Shown here in pieces: positions 1 through 8,319 of a stretch of DNA of 36,104 nt. This DNA comes from Nitrosomonas sp. GTDB taxonomy: Bacteria; Pseudomonadota; Gammaproteobacteria; Burkholderiales; Nitrosomonadaceae. Each line of letters starts with the position of its first letter. Position 1 is the first letter of the stretch. Location of the stretch: assembly GCF_022842015.1 (NCBI RefSeq), contig NZ_JALHQJ010000032.1, positions 1-36,104 of the forward strand, written 5' to 3'. A program made the translations under genes and the position numbers. The notes below the pieces were generated by a model. It searched no databases. It saw nothing but the letters and a program-made list of their open reading frames with translations, and was not told the DNA's origin.

Positions 1-82
1 GCAAAATAATATCGCGCCCTGAAATAAGTTCTTTTCTTCAGGGAATAAAGGTTTCTAGGCAGGTGGGAAAAGAATGGTTTTC

Positions 83-121
83 AGTTGCCCTTTGAGATCC
101 ACCTCAAAAGGCAACTTTATT
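83..121 (+). terminator. Probable intrinsic terminator of a gene upstream of the window
   Basis: A 14-bp stem with one mismatch (83-96 pairs with 103-116) encloses a 6-base loop and is followed by a short T-rich tail. It probably ends a plus-strand transcript that began before the window. The tail is weak, so termination may be partial. Confidence 0.5.
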
Positions 122-173
122 GAGAAAAATATAAATCATTCTATTAATGAGTTAAAAAAGGGGTCTTTATAAC

Positions 174-941
174 ATGTTAACAAAACAATTTAAGTCTTTT
201 ACCCATACTGCATTAGCAACTGCTTTGCTGTTGGGTCTCTCACAAAACGTATTATCGCATACTCGCCTGGAAATTCCTGCAGGAACCGAAGGGGTGAGAA
301 TTACTAACAATGTGGTGATTGGTCATAGTTGTGGAGAAACAGGTACCACTATTGCAAGTTCAGTGGTCTTTCCAGATGGTGTGGATTCAATTGTCAATGT
401 TAATGGCGCGGCTTCATCTGACACCATTGATATGCATGTTGCGAATTGGGGCAATAATTTTCAGAAAGTATTGGATACAGGCGTTTTCAAAGCAGAAGAT
501 GAAAAAAATGACGCTAACGGTAATGTCGTAGGATTTTATGTAAAAGATGGAAAAATGCCAAATCATTATAACGCTTACCTAAAATTTAGAGCCGGTGCGG
601 TTTTGATTGAACCGACTTCTTGCGCTTCAAGCGTGAAAATTGTTTTGGCCATTGCGGATATTTGCAAGGTAACACCGATATCGCGTTTTAGCGAGGAAAC
701 AGTCAATGTATGGACACCGGCGGTAGGATCCGATTATGACGGCGTTGGTACGGGTGGTTACAATTCTCCTGCAACTTATACAGTTAATCGTGATTTGGTT
801 AATAATCCGCTTCCCGAAGGTTGCTCAGAAGCAGGCGATGCGGTTGAAATCATTCCATCTGCAGCACAGATCAATCGTGATATGCCAATTGTTGTAAAAG
901 GCAAACGTGGGGAAAAAGTATACTGGCCAAAAAACCAGTAA
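174..941 (+). CDS. Exported YcnI/DUF1775-like protein, putative copper binder
   Basis: This 255-residue protein starts with a signal peptide; the best cleavage site is VLS|H after residue 28, so the mature protein would begin HTRLEIPAG. The pattern of an N-terminal His, a GHSCG segment followed by a VVFPDGV strand, and a later KMPNHYNAYLKF segment resembles the YcnI (DUF1775) family. Members of that family bind Cu(II) at the surface through the mature N-terminal histidine (a mono-histidine brace). Four later cysteines could form disulfides. An AAAGGGG ribosome site precedes the ATG. It is the first of four co-directional genes for exported proteins. The family call is by eye; the copper role is inference. 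Confidence 0.6.
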   Translation: MLTKQFKSFTHTALATALLLGLSQNVLSHTRLEIPAGTEGVRITNNVVIGHSCGETGTTIASSVVFPDGVDSIVNVNGAASSDTIDMHVANWGNNFQKVLDTGVFKAEDEKNDANGNVVGFYVKDGKMPNHYNAYLKFRAGAVLIEPTSCASSVKIVLAIADICKVTPISRFSEETVNVWTPAVGSDYDGVGTGGYNSPATYTVNRDLVNNPLPEGCSEAGDAVEIIPSAAQINRDMPIVVKGKRGEKVYWPKNQ

Positions 942-1032
942 GAGAATGATAGCCTTGAGCTAGCGTTTTGTTGCAAGAGGAGGTGAGCAGTGTGGGAGCT
1001 CTTGTTCATCTCCTAATTTTTGAGGAGCCATA

Positions 1033-1602
1033 ATGTTGAAATTACCAAACCATAAGAGTGGAATAGCCATGCCGCTCGTTATTTCTTTTATTGTAATGGC
1101 GGGATTTGCGAATCATGTGTTTGCAGACAATGCGAAAGCGAGATCGGCATCCAGTCTGGATTCCATCCAAATTTATTGTATGGCGGAACAGGGTAGTGTA
1201 GCGGAGCCTGATGCCAGTTTTACTGAGGCAATAGTTAACCTTGCGGGATCAAGTGATCCGGTTCAAAGAGTAAGCGCTTTGTCGCAACTGGCAGAAAAAG
1301 GGTCGATTGACGCCGGTGTTGTAGAGAAAATTCTGCAAACCGCGATTCAAGATGTCGATCCGAATGTCAGAGGGCAGGCAGTTTATGCCTTTGCACAGCA
1401 AGGTTGCGGGGATCTCTTTGTAGTGCTTGAACAAGCTTTGCAAGACACCGAGCTTTCAGTGCGATTGATGGCGTTAGATAGTTTAGGTGCTGATGAAAGA
1501 AGCGTGGCGCTACTTAAAGAAATTGTTGAAGACGAAGACGAGGCTGAAGCCATCAAAGATTTGGCCACGATGAAACTTGAATCTTTAAGCGTAAGTAATT
1601 AA
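1033..1602 (+). CDS. Exported HEAT-repeat protein
   Basis: The 189-residue product has a signal peptide, probably cleaved at VFA|DNAK (about residue 31), so the helical-repeat domain should lie in the periplasm. From about residue 70 onward there are three or four HEAT-like helix pairs with the usual signature (DPVQRVSALSQLAEKG, DPNVRGQAVYAFAQQG, ELSVRLMALDSLG). Such repeats usually form a protein-binding scaffold. A strong GAGGAG site lies 6 bases before the ATG. The gene lies between the YcnI-like gene and the duplicated His-start proteins in the same direction, so it may serve the same system. I do not recognise a named family. Confidence 0.7.
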   Translation: MLKLPNHKSGIAMPLVISFIVMAGFANHVFADNAKARSASSLDSIQIYCMAEQGSVAEPDASFTEAIVNLAGSSDPVQRVSALSQLAEKGSIDAGVVEKILQTAIQDVDPNVRGQAVYAFAQQGCGDLFVVLEQALQDTELSVRLMALDSLGADERSVALLKEIVEDEDEAEAIKDLATMKLESLSVSN

Positions 1603-1681
1603 AGCCTAGGACAGCGGCATTCAATAAGCCGCTTATGCTATCGATGGAATTGTAAGATTATTTTATTTAAAAGGATTGAAG

Positions 1682-2143
1682 ATGAAATTCTCAAATTTGA
1701 AGGGAATATTTGTTTTAGTTTTTGGATTGATGGCATTATATGCAGGCACAGCTTCGGCGCATAACCAAGCGGGCAGCTTCACTTCCGGCTTAGCGGCTGC
1801 GGTTGACTTTTATCAAGCCACTTGTTTTGACGATGGAAGTGGTGCGCCGTCCTATCTCGAAGCGCAAGTCAAGGATATGACAGCCAGCACCGCCAAAGTC
1901 AGCATACTCGCGCATAAAGGAACCAGTTGCACCACCAATCTGTGTGCGCAATTTAGTGTCGACACTACGGATAGCAACACCACCTATAGCCCTTTAGTGA
2001 CCGTAAAGCAAGGTGCAGGGGTGTATAGCATATTCGTGATGCATACCGCAGCGGGCACGGATAGTTACGATGTGGCGCTCCATTGTAAAACCGCAGCCGG
2101 TGCGCATACGGGTACCAGTGTCGTGTCAAGACAGCAGCAATAA
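1682..2143 (+). CDS. Small exported protein with predicted N-terminal His, paralogue 1
   Basis: The 153-residue product has a 26-residue signal peptide ending TASA; the mature 127-residue protein would begin HNQAGSF. Mature-chain histidines are at positions 1, 52, 95, 108 and 116, and cysteines at 22, 57, 62 and 109, enough for two disulfides. All nine are kept in paralogue 2. The sequence looks beta-rich and has no membrane segment after the signal. I chose the ATG at 1682, not a TTG two codons earlier, because AAGGA lies six bases upstream and the second copy starts at the same residue. A His at mature position 1 with other conserved His suggests a copper site like a histidine brace, but I do not recognise the family. 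Confidence 0.8.
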   Translation: MKFSNLKGIFVLVFGLMALYAGTASAHNQAGSFTSGLAAAVDFYQATCFDDGSGAPSYLEAQVKDMTASTAKVSILAHKGTSCTTNLCAQFSVDTTDSNTTYSPLVTVKQGAGVYSIFVMHTAAGTDSYDVALHCKTAAGAHTGTSVVSRQQQ

Positions 2144-2600
2144 TGCGTATCTGTTTCAATCAAATGGTTGCGGGCACTTAAAAATAAGAGCGTTACCGGG
2201 TCTGTGTTACAAATGCTCAATCCTAACCGCAAACAAAACAGACGGTAACGCTTTAATTTTGATGTTTCTATAGTAGTGCTGGCTTTTACATGTATCGTTT
2301 ACTCACAGAACAGGTGAAAGCAAACTGGGCTTCCAGCCTGAGTCCAACGTACATCAATTGTTTATCTGGAAATGGTCATTTAGCTTTACGGTATCGAATA
2401 ACCTCACACAAAGAGTAAGCACATTCTCGCGATTTGCCATCAAGGGTCGATTGGTGCTGGAACTCTACAAAATTCCGCATACAGCAAAGATAATGACATT
2501 CAATAAACTGCTCGCGGTGTTGGCAGAATTGTAAAGCTATATCAGATCATCACTCGTGTTAAAAATAGCAAAAAGAATTTTTTATTTAAGGAGCTGTATG
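2144..2600. other. Intergenic region between the two paralogues
   Basis: This 457-bp gap holds a long-stem hairpin near its start and the upstream flank of paralogue 2 at its end. A plus-strand frame is open without a stop from 2277 to 2534 (85 codons, ending GAATTGTAA) but has no convincing start codon or ribosome site. It may be a decayed 3' end of a gene carried by the duplication, or chance. I recognise nothing in its translation. Confidence 0.4.
2189..2259 (+). terminator. Long-stem hairpin, possible terminator of paralogue 1
   Basis: AGCGTTACCG at 2189-2198 pairs with CGGTAACGCT at 2243-2252, and TCTGT/ACAGA continues the stem after a small bulge. The loop is about 30 bases, which is long for an intrinsic terminator. 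A TTTAATTTT tail follows. No equivalent stem is seen after paralogue 2. Confidence 0.35.
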
Positions 2601-3062
2601 ATGAAATTCTCAAATTTGAAGGGAATGCTTGTTTTATTGTTTGTATTGATGACACTGAATGTTGTCACAGCTTCGGCGCATAATCAAGCGGGTAGTTTTA
2701 CCACTGGTTTAGCTGCTGCTGTTGACTATTATCAAGCCACTTGTTTTGACGATGGTAGTGGCGCACCGTCCTATCTCGAAGCGCAAGTTAAGGATATGAC
2801 AGCCAGTTCAGCTAAAGTGAGTGTGCTCGTACATAAAGGAACCAGTTGTACCACCAATAAGTGTGCACAATTCAGAGTCGATAGCGGGGATCGCAATACC
2901 ACTTACAGTCCCTTAGTAAAAGTTCCACAAGGTTCTGGTGTATATAGCGTATTCGTGATGCATACGGCAGCAGGCACGGATAGTTATGATGTTGCGCTCC
3001 ACTGTAAAACCTCAAGCGGCGTGCATACGGGAACCAGTGTCGTATCGAGACAACAGCAATAA
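2601..3062 (+). CDS. Small exported protein with predicted N-terminal His, paralogue 2
   Basis: This second copy also encodes 153 residues and differs from paralogue 1 at 17 of 127 mature positions. All five mature histidines and all four cysteines are conserved. The signal peptides differ at 8 of 26 positions, so the mature part is more constrained. Cleavage at TASA|HNQAG again exposes a histidine. AAGGAG ends seven bases before the ATG at 2601; an ATG one codon earlier is also possible. Relative to copy 1 this protein gains positive charge (L61K, S66R, S72R, T81K), which may tune binding or partner choice. Function unknown; extracytoplasmic copper binding is inferred. Confidence 0.8.
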   Translation: MKFSNLKGMLVLLFVLMTLNVVTASAHNQAGSFTTGLAAAVDYYQATCFDDGSGAPSYLEAQVKDMTASSAKVSVLVHKGTSCTTNKCAQFRVDSGDRNTTYSPLVKVPQGSGVYSVFVMHTAAGTDSYDVALHCKTSSGVHTGTSVVSRQQQ

Positions 3063-3194
3063 TGAGCAGTATCTGCTTTAACTAAATTGTTGTGGCTATT
3101 TGAAAATAAGCGTGTTGCCGTATTCGTTGGTTTCAGTCTGCTGATCACAATCAATCAAATGGTGATGCTTGAGCTTATGGAGAAGCCAGAGTGT

Positions 3195-3242
3195 AGCTCA
3201 TGTATCATTTGCATGAGCTGTATTATTAATTTATAAATTAAT
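3195..3242. terminator. Hairpin and AT palindrome between convergent genes
   Basis: AGCTCATG (3195-3202) pairs with CATGAGCT (3212-3219) around a 9-base loop, followed by TATTATTAATTTAT. An 18-bp perfect palindrome of A and T covers 3225-3242. The pair sits between paralogue 2 (plus) and ubiE (minus) and may stop transcription in both directions, although neither side has a strong T tract. Confidence 0.35.
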
Positions 3243-3263
3243 TCGAGTGGTTACTGACATGGA

Positions 3264-3998
3264 TTAAAACTTATATCCACGATGGAGCGCTACGATACCT
3301 GCAGTCAGATTAAAATATTCCACGCGCTCAAAGCCAACTTGTTCCATCAGTTCTTTTAATTCATTTTGCGAGGGATGCATACGAATGGATTCCGCTAAAT
3401 ATTGATAGCTTTCTGCGTCATTCGTTATCACTTTCCCCATGGTCGGCAGTAACTTGAATGAATAGGCATCGTAGGCTGGTTGCAGCGGTTTCCATATTTT
3501 GGAGAATTCCAGCACGAGAACAGTTCCACCTGGTTTTATGACACGTAGCATTTCTTTGAGCGCAATATCCTTATGGGTCATATTTCGCAAACCAAAAGCC
3601 ACACTGACGCAGTTAAAATAATTGTCAGGAAAAGGTAATTTTTCGGCATCACATTGTGCAACTGGAGTCGGCGTACCTTCATCAATTAGGCGGTCACGCC
3701 CGATGGAAAGCATGGAATTGTTAATGTCGGTTAGCCATACTTGCCCGGACTTTCCTACTTTTTGCAAAAACAATACGCTTAAATCTCCAGTGCCACCTGC
3801 AATATCCAATACCTTGTCACCGGGCTTTATTCCGCTGGCTTCAATGACAAAACGCTTCCATAACCGGTGCATTCCAACTGACATGAGATCGTTCATTAAA
3901 TTGTAGCGTTCTGCGACAGAATGAAAAACTTCAGCGACTTTGCCTGCCTTTTCATCTTCTGTAACAGTATTAAAACCAAAATGGGTTGTTTTAGTCAT
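3264..3998 (-). CDS. ubiE: Demethylmenaquinone / 2-polyprenyl-6-methoxy-1,4-benzoquinol methyltransferase
   Basis: UbiE is the SAM-dependent C-methyltransferase of ubiquinone (and menaquinone) synthesis. The 244-residue length is typical. The sequence has the family signatures: FGF and [20 protein letters not shown] near the N terminus, SAM-binding motif [13 protein letters not shown], the segment [18 protein letters not shown], and a C-terminal [11 protein letters not shown]. It is cytosolic or loosely membrane-associated. The DUF971 gene lies 54 bp upstream on the same strand, a pairing common in Betaproteobacteria, so the two are probably co-transcribed. An ammonia oxidiser needs ubiquinone to take electrons from hydroxylamine oxidation. 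Confidence 0.95.
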   Translation of the reverse strand: MTKTTHFGFNTVTEDEKAGKVAEVFHSVAERYNLMNDLMSVGMHRLWKRFVIEASGIKPGDKVLDIAGGTGDLSVLFLQKVGKSGQVWLTDINNSMLSIGRDRLIDEGTPTPVAQCDAEKLPFPDNYFNCVSVAFGLRNMTHKDIALKEMLRVIKPGGTVLVLEFSKIWKPLQPAYDAYSFKLLPTMGKVITNDAESYQYLAESIRMHPSQNELKELMEQVGFERVEYFNLTAGIVALHRGYKF

Positions 3999-4052
3999 GA
4001 CATTAATTTGAATTCAATTGGATAAAGCGTATAGGTAATTGTCGAGATTCAG

Positions 4053-4463
4053 TTATTTGCAGGAATGATTAGATTTTTGAGGTTTGACTTCGTGTTCGCG
4101 GCTGGCACCGGCTGCTTCTAAGCGCTGCAAGTAACGCGGCCACATTGTATCCTGATTAAGGCCAAAGTTATACAACAGATCCCATGAATAAAGCCCAGTA
4201 TTATGGCCATCGGTGAAATTGAGTTGTATGGCATAATTACCAACAGGCTCGATTTTGCTGATATTGACCGTCTTCTTGCCGGTTTGTAGTACTTCTTGCC
4301 CCGGGCCATGACCACTCACTTCGGCGGAGGGTGAATGAACGCGCAAAAATTCACACGAGAATTGGAAGAATTTGCCATCAGAGAAAGTAATATCCAGTAT
4401 TCTGGATTGTTGATGCAACTTGATTTCTGTCGGATGCGGTGTGTTTTTGGTTAAACCGGCCAT
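4053..4463 (-). CDS. DUF971 (GBBH-like N-terminal domain) protein
   Basis: The 136-residue protein matches the DUF971 family, related to the N-terminal domain of gamma-butyrobetaine hydroxylase. Visible hallmarks are PTEIKLHQQSRILDITFSDG at the start, FSCEFLRVHSPSAEV, NFTDGHNTGLYSWDLLY and a final region with YLQRLEAAG. The Ser-Pro-Ser-Ala-Glu-Val segment is typical of the bacterial single-domain form. Its function is not established; the link with ubiE suggests a role near quinone or iron-sulfur metabolism, but that rests on gene order. The start ATG has only a weak ribosome site. Confidence 0.85.
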   Translation of the reverse strand: MAGLTKNTPHPTEIKLHQQSRILDITFSDGKFFQFSCEFLRVHSPSAEVSGHGPGQEVLQTGKKTVNISKIEPVGNYAIQLNFTDGHNTGLYSWDLLYNFGLNQDTMWPRYLQRLEAAGASREHEVKPQKSNHSCK

Positions 4464-4558
4464 GATGATTATTTAATACGATGAGTTAAAGTTAAGGGTA
4501 TGCAATGGCTCCATTGTAACAAACTGTGCAAAAAATTAATTGATGCAGGAATACAAGC

Positions 4559-5281
4559 ATGAGCGCAAAAATACTGATCGTGGAAGACGAAGCGGCTATC
4601 CGTGAGTTAATTGTTTATAATTTGCAGCAAGCTGGGTATGAAAGTATTTGCGCTGAAGATGCAGAGAAGGCAATGGCGATCATTCATGAGGCGTTGCCAG
4701 ATTTGATTTTGTTGGATTGGTTGCTGCCGAAAATGACTGGCATAGATTTTGCCCGAGTGCTGCGGCGCAATGAACGTACCCGTCTTATTCCGATTATTAT
4801 GCTGACAGCACGAACTCAGGAAGCGGATAAAGTAGCCGGTCTGGAAATAGGTGCGGATGACTACGTAACAAAGCCTTTCTCGCCGCGTGAATTGATTGCG
4901 CGAATTAATGCGGTCTTGCGTCGATTAACCCCGGAAGCTTCTGCACAAGTGGTTGAAATCCATGGATTGCGCTTGGATCCAGTCAATCATCGTGTTACAG
5001 ATGAGAATAGAGAAATTGCACTGGGGCCTACTGAGTATCGTTTGCTACATTTTATGATGTCACATACAGAACGCGTATATTCACGTAGTCAATTGTTAGA
5101 TCGAGTGTGGGGCGATCACGTATTTGTCGAAGAACGTACTGTCGATGTGCATATCCGCCGGTTGCGGAAAGCCCTGCAATGGACTGGTAAAGACAGCTGG
5201 ATACAAACTGTCAGAGGAGCGGGGTATCGGTTCTCGGCAGCTGCCGTAGGTCCCACTAATGATTCAAATAAGGAAATCTGA
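4559..5281 (+). CDS. phoB: Phosphate regulon response regulator PhoB
   Basis: This 240-residue OmpR/PhoB-type regulator has an N-terminal receiver domain (about 1-120) with acidic pocket E9-D10-E11, phosphoacceptor D53 in LILLDWLLPKM, T83 and K105 in DDYVTKPFS. A winged-helix DNA-binding domain follows (about 135-230), with LGPTEYRLLHFMM, a YSRSQLLDRVWG turn and the recognition region ERTVDVHIRRLRKAL. Phosphorylated PhoB activates phosphate-scavenging genes through Pho boxes. phoR follows after a 159-bp gap. I found no convincing Pho box in the window. The identity rests on the PhoB-like sequence and the PhoR neighbour. Confidence 0.93.
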   Translation: MSAKILIVEDEAAIRELIVYNLQQAGYESICAEDAEKAMAIIHEALPDLILLDWLLPKMTGIDFARVLRRNERTRLIPIIMLTARTQEADKVAGLEIGADDYVTKPFSPRELIARINAVLRRLTPEASAQVVEIHGLRLDPVNHRVTDENREIALGPTEYRLLHFMMSHTERVYSRSQLLDRVWGDHVFVEERTVDVHIRRLRKALQWTGKDSWIQTVRGAGYRFSAAAVGPTNDSNKEI

Positions 5282-5440
5282 TAATGTTTGCTGTGCTTAA
5301 TGTTACAGTGATGAAACTGATCAGCACAGAATGTTGATAAATGTGTATCGGTATCGTTATGATTCGGCAGATCGAGTCAGCGAATTTTAAAAATGTACAA
5401 AATTTTTCAGATAATCGTTTTATTGTAGGATAGTACTTAA

Positions 5441-6748
5441 GTGTCTGATATTTGGCGGCGTTCATCAAACATTCTTTTTCTTATCTTTGTTACAGCGTTA
5501 CTATGCATGATCTTTGGTGCCGTGAAGGCGCTGATTTTCTTTGGTGTGGTCATGCTATGGGTCGTATTCCATCATATTCGTCACTTGGTCTTACTTGAGC
5601 GTTGGTTACAGCTTTCTGATCATTCTCCCGCGAGCATTCCAGCTGGTTCTGGAGCTTGGGATGATGTGTATGCACATTTGGCGCGCTACGTGCGTGAGCA
5701 TAGTCAGAGCCAGGAAACGCTGAGTACTGCCTTAAGGCGTATGCAAAGTGTCACCTCTGCAATGCCCGATGGTATTGTTATTCTCGATATGAGTGATCGC
5801 ATTGAATGGTGTAACAAGGTTGCGGAAAAGCACCTAGGTATCAAGCTAGCATTGGATGCCGGTCAGCAGATTACCTATCTGGTGAGGCAAATACCATTTG
5901 TTGAATATATGACAGCACGCCAATATACTAATCCATTGATTCTAAATCAGACGCGATTGTATGGCCTGATTATTTCCTTGCAGTTGGTCCCTTATGGTTA
6001 TAACCAGAAGCTTCTGATTAGTCGCGATATTACGCGTTTTGAGAAAATAGAAACGATGCGGCGCGATTTTATTGCTAATGTCTCACATGAATTGCGCACA
6101 CCGCTTACTGTTATCAGTGGTTTTCTTGAAACACTATCCGCTGATGATAATGTTAATAGCAGTTTCAATAAGCGTGCCTTGGTATTAATGACAGAGCAGA
6201 CAACTCGCATGCAGCGGTTAATTGAGGATTTGCTGATTCTGTCACGTCTTGAAAATGAGCAGAATAAGATAAGCGAAAAAACAGTGAATGTAGTTAACTT
6301 GGCGCAAGATCTTTTACAGGAGGCGGAATCCCTGAGTGCAGGTCGGCATCAAATAAAATTAACTATTGCTTCGCAAGATCAGCTCTTGGGGAGCGAGGAA
6401 GAGTTACGCAGTGCTTTTGGCAATTTGATCAGTAATGCGATTCGTTATACTCCAGATGGGGGCGAAATAAATATTAGTTGGGAAAAGCACCATGATCAAG
6501 GATTGTTTGTTGTGCAAGATAGTGGAATCGGGATTGAGCTTGAGCACATTCCGCGCTTGACAGAGCGTTTTTATCGTATTGATAGTAGCCGTTCGAGAGA
6601 AACCGGCGGCACAGGGCTTGGCTTGGCAATTGTCAAACACGTTTTGAACCGGCATGAAGCGCGTCTTGAAATTACCAGTCAAGTAGGTAAAGGTAGCCGA
6701 TTTAATATCTGGTTCCCAGCCAAACGCCTAATTCCGGGAAATGCTTGA
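5441..6748 (+). CDS. phoR: Phosphate regulon sensor histidine kinase PhoR
   Basis: The 435-residue protein begins with two membrane segments (about 10-50) and no large periplasmic loop, the PhoR layout. A PAS-like domain follows (about 100-200, with MPDGIVILDMSDRIEWCN). The DHp helix carries H216 in NVSHELRTPLTV. The ATPase domain has the N box (NLISNAIRYTP), G1 (VQDSGIGIELEHI), the F box (LTERFYRIDSSRSR) and G2 (GGTGLGLAIVKHVL). It should phosphorylate the adjacent PhoB when phosphate is scarce. The start is GTG, preceded by TAGGA; no better in-frame start is visible. A terminator-like stem begins at the stop codon. Confidence 0.93.
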   Translation: MSDIWRRSSNILFLIFVTALLCMIFGAVKALIFFGVVMLWVVFHHIRHLVLLERWLQLSDHSPASIPAGSGAWDDVYAHLARYVREHSQSQETLSTALRRMQSVTSAMPDGIVILDMSDRIEWCNKVAEKHLGIKLALDAGQQITYLVRQIPFVEYMTARQYTNPLILNQTRLYGLIISLQLVPYGYNQKLLISRDITRFEKIETMRRDFIANVSHELRTPLTVISGFLETLSADDNVNSSFNKRALVLMTEQTTRMQRLIEDLLILSRLENEQNKISEKTVNVVNLAQDLLQEAESLSAGRHQIKLTIASQDQLLGSEEELRSAFGNLISNAIRYTPDGGEINISWEKHHDQGLFVVQDSGIGIELEHIPRLTERFYRIDSSRSRETGGTGLGLAIVKHVLNRHEARLEITSQVGKGSRFNIWFPAKRLIPGNA

Positions 6749-6794
6749 CCCATTTAGTATCTACGCGGTGCGCGGGAACTTAATGGGTTTTATT
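6748..6794 (+). terminator. Intrinsic terminator of phoBR
   Basis: ACCCATTTAG (6748-6757) pairs with CTTAATGGGT (6779-6788) with one mismatch, around a GC-rich inner segment. TTTATTT follows directly. The stem overlaps the phoR stop codon. Confidence 0.55.
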
Positions 6795-6874
6795 TAACAA
6801 GACAAGATCTGTGTAAACTCGATTGCTGGCGACGAGTAGTCGGGGTGAAGGATTTTTTTGAATAGGATTGTCGA

Positions 6875-6908
6875 ATAAAAAACAGCCACCTGTTGTTAGG
6901 TGGCTGTT
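6875..6908 (-). terminator. Strong intrinsic terminator of the 129-aa exported protein gene
   Basis: A perfect 10-bp stem (AACAGCCACC at 6881-6890 with GGTGGCTGTT at 6899-6908) has an 8-base loop. Read on the minus strand it is followed by a run of six T, so it ends minus-strand transcription from lgt and the small exported gene. Confidence 0.8.
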
Positions 6909-6952
6909 AGTTCTCTATTGGACCCTTTGCGGATCCTTGCGTTGCTACTAAA

Positions 6953-7342
6953 TTATCTGATTGCTGATGTTCTTGGATCGAGATTAACACGGGCTTTGTT
7001 GACTGTTGAATTATCATGATCCATTGTTATTTTTTTATGTAGATCCGCATTATTCAAACTTTCTGCCAATACTTCCTCGTATTCGCGAATATTGGCAACT
7101 GTATGTGATTTGAATTCTTGCCCTTGTCTTCCATAGTAATAAGGATGTGCTTCGTACTCTTCAAGAGCGGCTTTATTTTTTTGTAATTTTGCTTCAGTTT
7201 CCTTGGCAACATTTTCATAATATTGTGTCAATGCGGCATGATTGTTGTCATCAATACCTTCTACTTCTACCGCCAATACTGGTAATACTGTTAGGCTAAA
7301 TGCCAAAATAGAAATTAATGTCAAGAATTTTTGTGCTTTCAT
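6953..7342 (-). CDS. Small exported helical protein of unknown function
   Basis: With the ATG at 7342, which has a GAGGAG site just upstream, the product is 129 residues: a 24-residue signal peptide ending LPVLA and a mature chain beginning VEVEG. An ATG 12 codons further out lacks a good ribosome site and would spoil the signal peptide. The mature chain is rich in Glu, Lys and Ala, with helix-forming stretches (NVAKETEAKLQKNKAALEEYEA, AN-REYEEVLAESLNN) that may form a coiled coil. It has no cysteine and contains the tract HPYYYGRQG. It lies 99 bp downstream of lgt. I do not recognise the family. Confidence 0.75.
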   Translation of the reverse strand: MKAQKFLTLISILAFSLTVLPVLAVEVEGIDDNNHAALTQYYENVAKETEAKLQKNKAALEEYEAHPYYYGRQGQEFKSHTVANIREYEEVLAESLNNADLHKKITMDHDNSTVNKARVNLDPRTSAIR

Positions 7343-7441
7343 GATCGGCTCCTCGAGTGGTAGATTGATGGCTGTCATAATAGCGGTACTTAATGCAACG
7401 AGTATATTGGGGTAACCCTGGTTTTTATCTAGTGGTTTCCA

Positions 7442-8284
7442 TTAGATGCTATGCTTTTTATTTTTATTATGTTTTCGTGAGTTGGCACTGGGTTGAGCAT
7501 TGTTGGTTGGGTGTCGTGACCAAACAATTGCTGCGATTCCTGCCAAAATCATTGGAATCGATAGCCATTGCCCCATCGTAACCCCTAAAGTCAGTACGCC
7601 CATGAAGCCATCTTCCGGTTCGCGAAAAAATTCTGCGAATGAACGTAAGATACCGTAGCCAATCATGAATACACCCGTGACCGCACCAGTTGCACGTGGT
7701 TTGGCTGAGTAAATCCAGATGAAAATGAACAGTACCACACCTTCAAGCGCAAATTGATACAATTGGGAAGGATGACGAGGAAGTTCGTCAACATACGGAA
7801 AAACCATACCCCATGGAACGTCGGTGGGGCGTCCCCATAATTCACCGTTGATGAAATTGCCAATGCGGCCTGCTGCTAACCCTGGTGGAATCAGTGGGAT
7901 GACAAAGTCGGTTACTGCAAGCCATGACAATTTATATTTGCGGGCGAGCAATATCATTGCAACAAAGACGCCAAGAAATCCACCATGAAAAGACATGCCG
8001 CCTTCCCAAATAGCGAAAATATGTAGCGGATGTTCCAGATAATAGCCGAATTGATAGAATAATACATGCCCCAGCCGTCCGCCCACAACGACACCAAGCA
8101 TGCCGTAAAATAGGGCATCGTCGAGCATTTCGTAAGTAAAGGTGGCGTGCGGATTGTATTTGATGCGATACCGCCCGAGCAAAATGAACACCACAAAACC
8201 AAGCAGGTACATCAATCCATACCAGTGCACAGAAAGCGGTCCTAGTGAGATGGCAACGGGATCAATTTGCGGATGAACGAGCAT
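7442..8284 (-). CDS. lgt: Prolipoprotein diacylglyceryl transferase
   Basis: Lgt moves diacylglycerol from phosphatidylglycerol to the lipobox cysteine of prolipoproteins, the first step of lipoprotein maturation in the inner membrane. The 280-residue protein has about seven membrane segments, starts [26 protein letters not shown] as the family does, and has the Lgt signature [20 protein letters not shown] (about 142-161). The later [12 protein letters not shown] segment is also typical. A C-terminal His/Lys/Asn-rich tail follows the last helix. Its substrates here would include the two lipoproteins at 15362 and 28770. ilvD diverges from it across a 99-bp gap. Confidence 0.96.
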   Translation of the reverse strand: MLVHPQIDPVAISLGPLSVHWYGLMYLLGFVVFILLGRYRIKYNPHATFTYEMLDDALFYGMLGVVVGGRLGHVLFYQFGYYLEHPLHIFAIWEGGMSFHGGFLGVFVAMILLARKYKLSWLAVTDFVIPLIPPGLAAGRIGNFINGELWGRPTDVPWGMVFPYVDELPRHPSQLYQFALEGVVLFIFIWIYSAKPRATGAVTGVFMIGYGILRSFAEFFREPEDGFMGVLTLGVTMGQWLSIPMILAGIAAIVWSRHPTNNAQPSANSRKHNKNKKHSI

Positions 8285-8319
8285 AGTTTCGACCTTATTT
8301 ACGGTAAAATATTAAGCAT

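Larger units (their letters stand above)
1618..3118 (+). repeat. Tandem duplication containing two paralogous genes and their flanks
   Basis: The two 153-aa genes start 919 bp apart and are very similar. Similarity extends into both flanks: a CATTCAATAA...GAATTGTAA segment lies upstream of each (about 1619-1654 and 2498-2534), and the bases just after each stop codon are alike (2144-2200 and 3063-3118). The flanks have diverged far more than the coding parts. The limits given are approximate. Confidence 0.65.

Noticed and set aside
7373-7390. CTGTCATAATAG segment that resembles half a Pho box
   Set aside because: Only the first half fits the PhoB consensus and the second half matches at 3 of 7 positions. 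I found no acceptable Pho box in the window.
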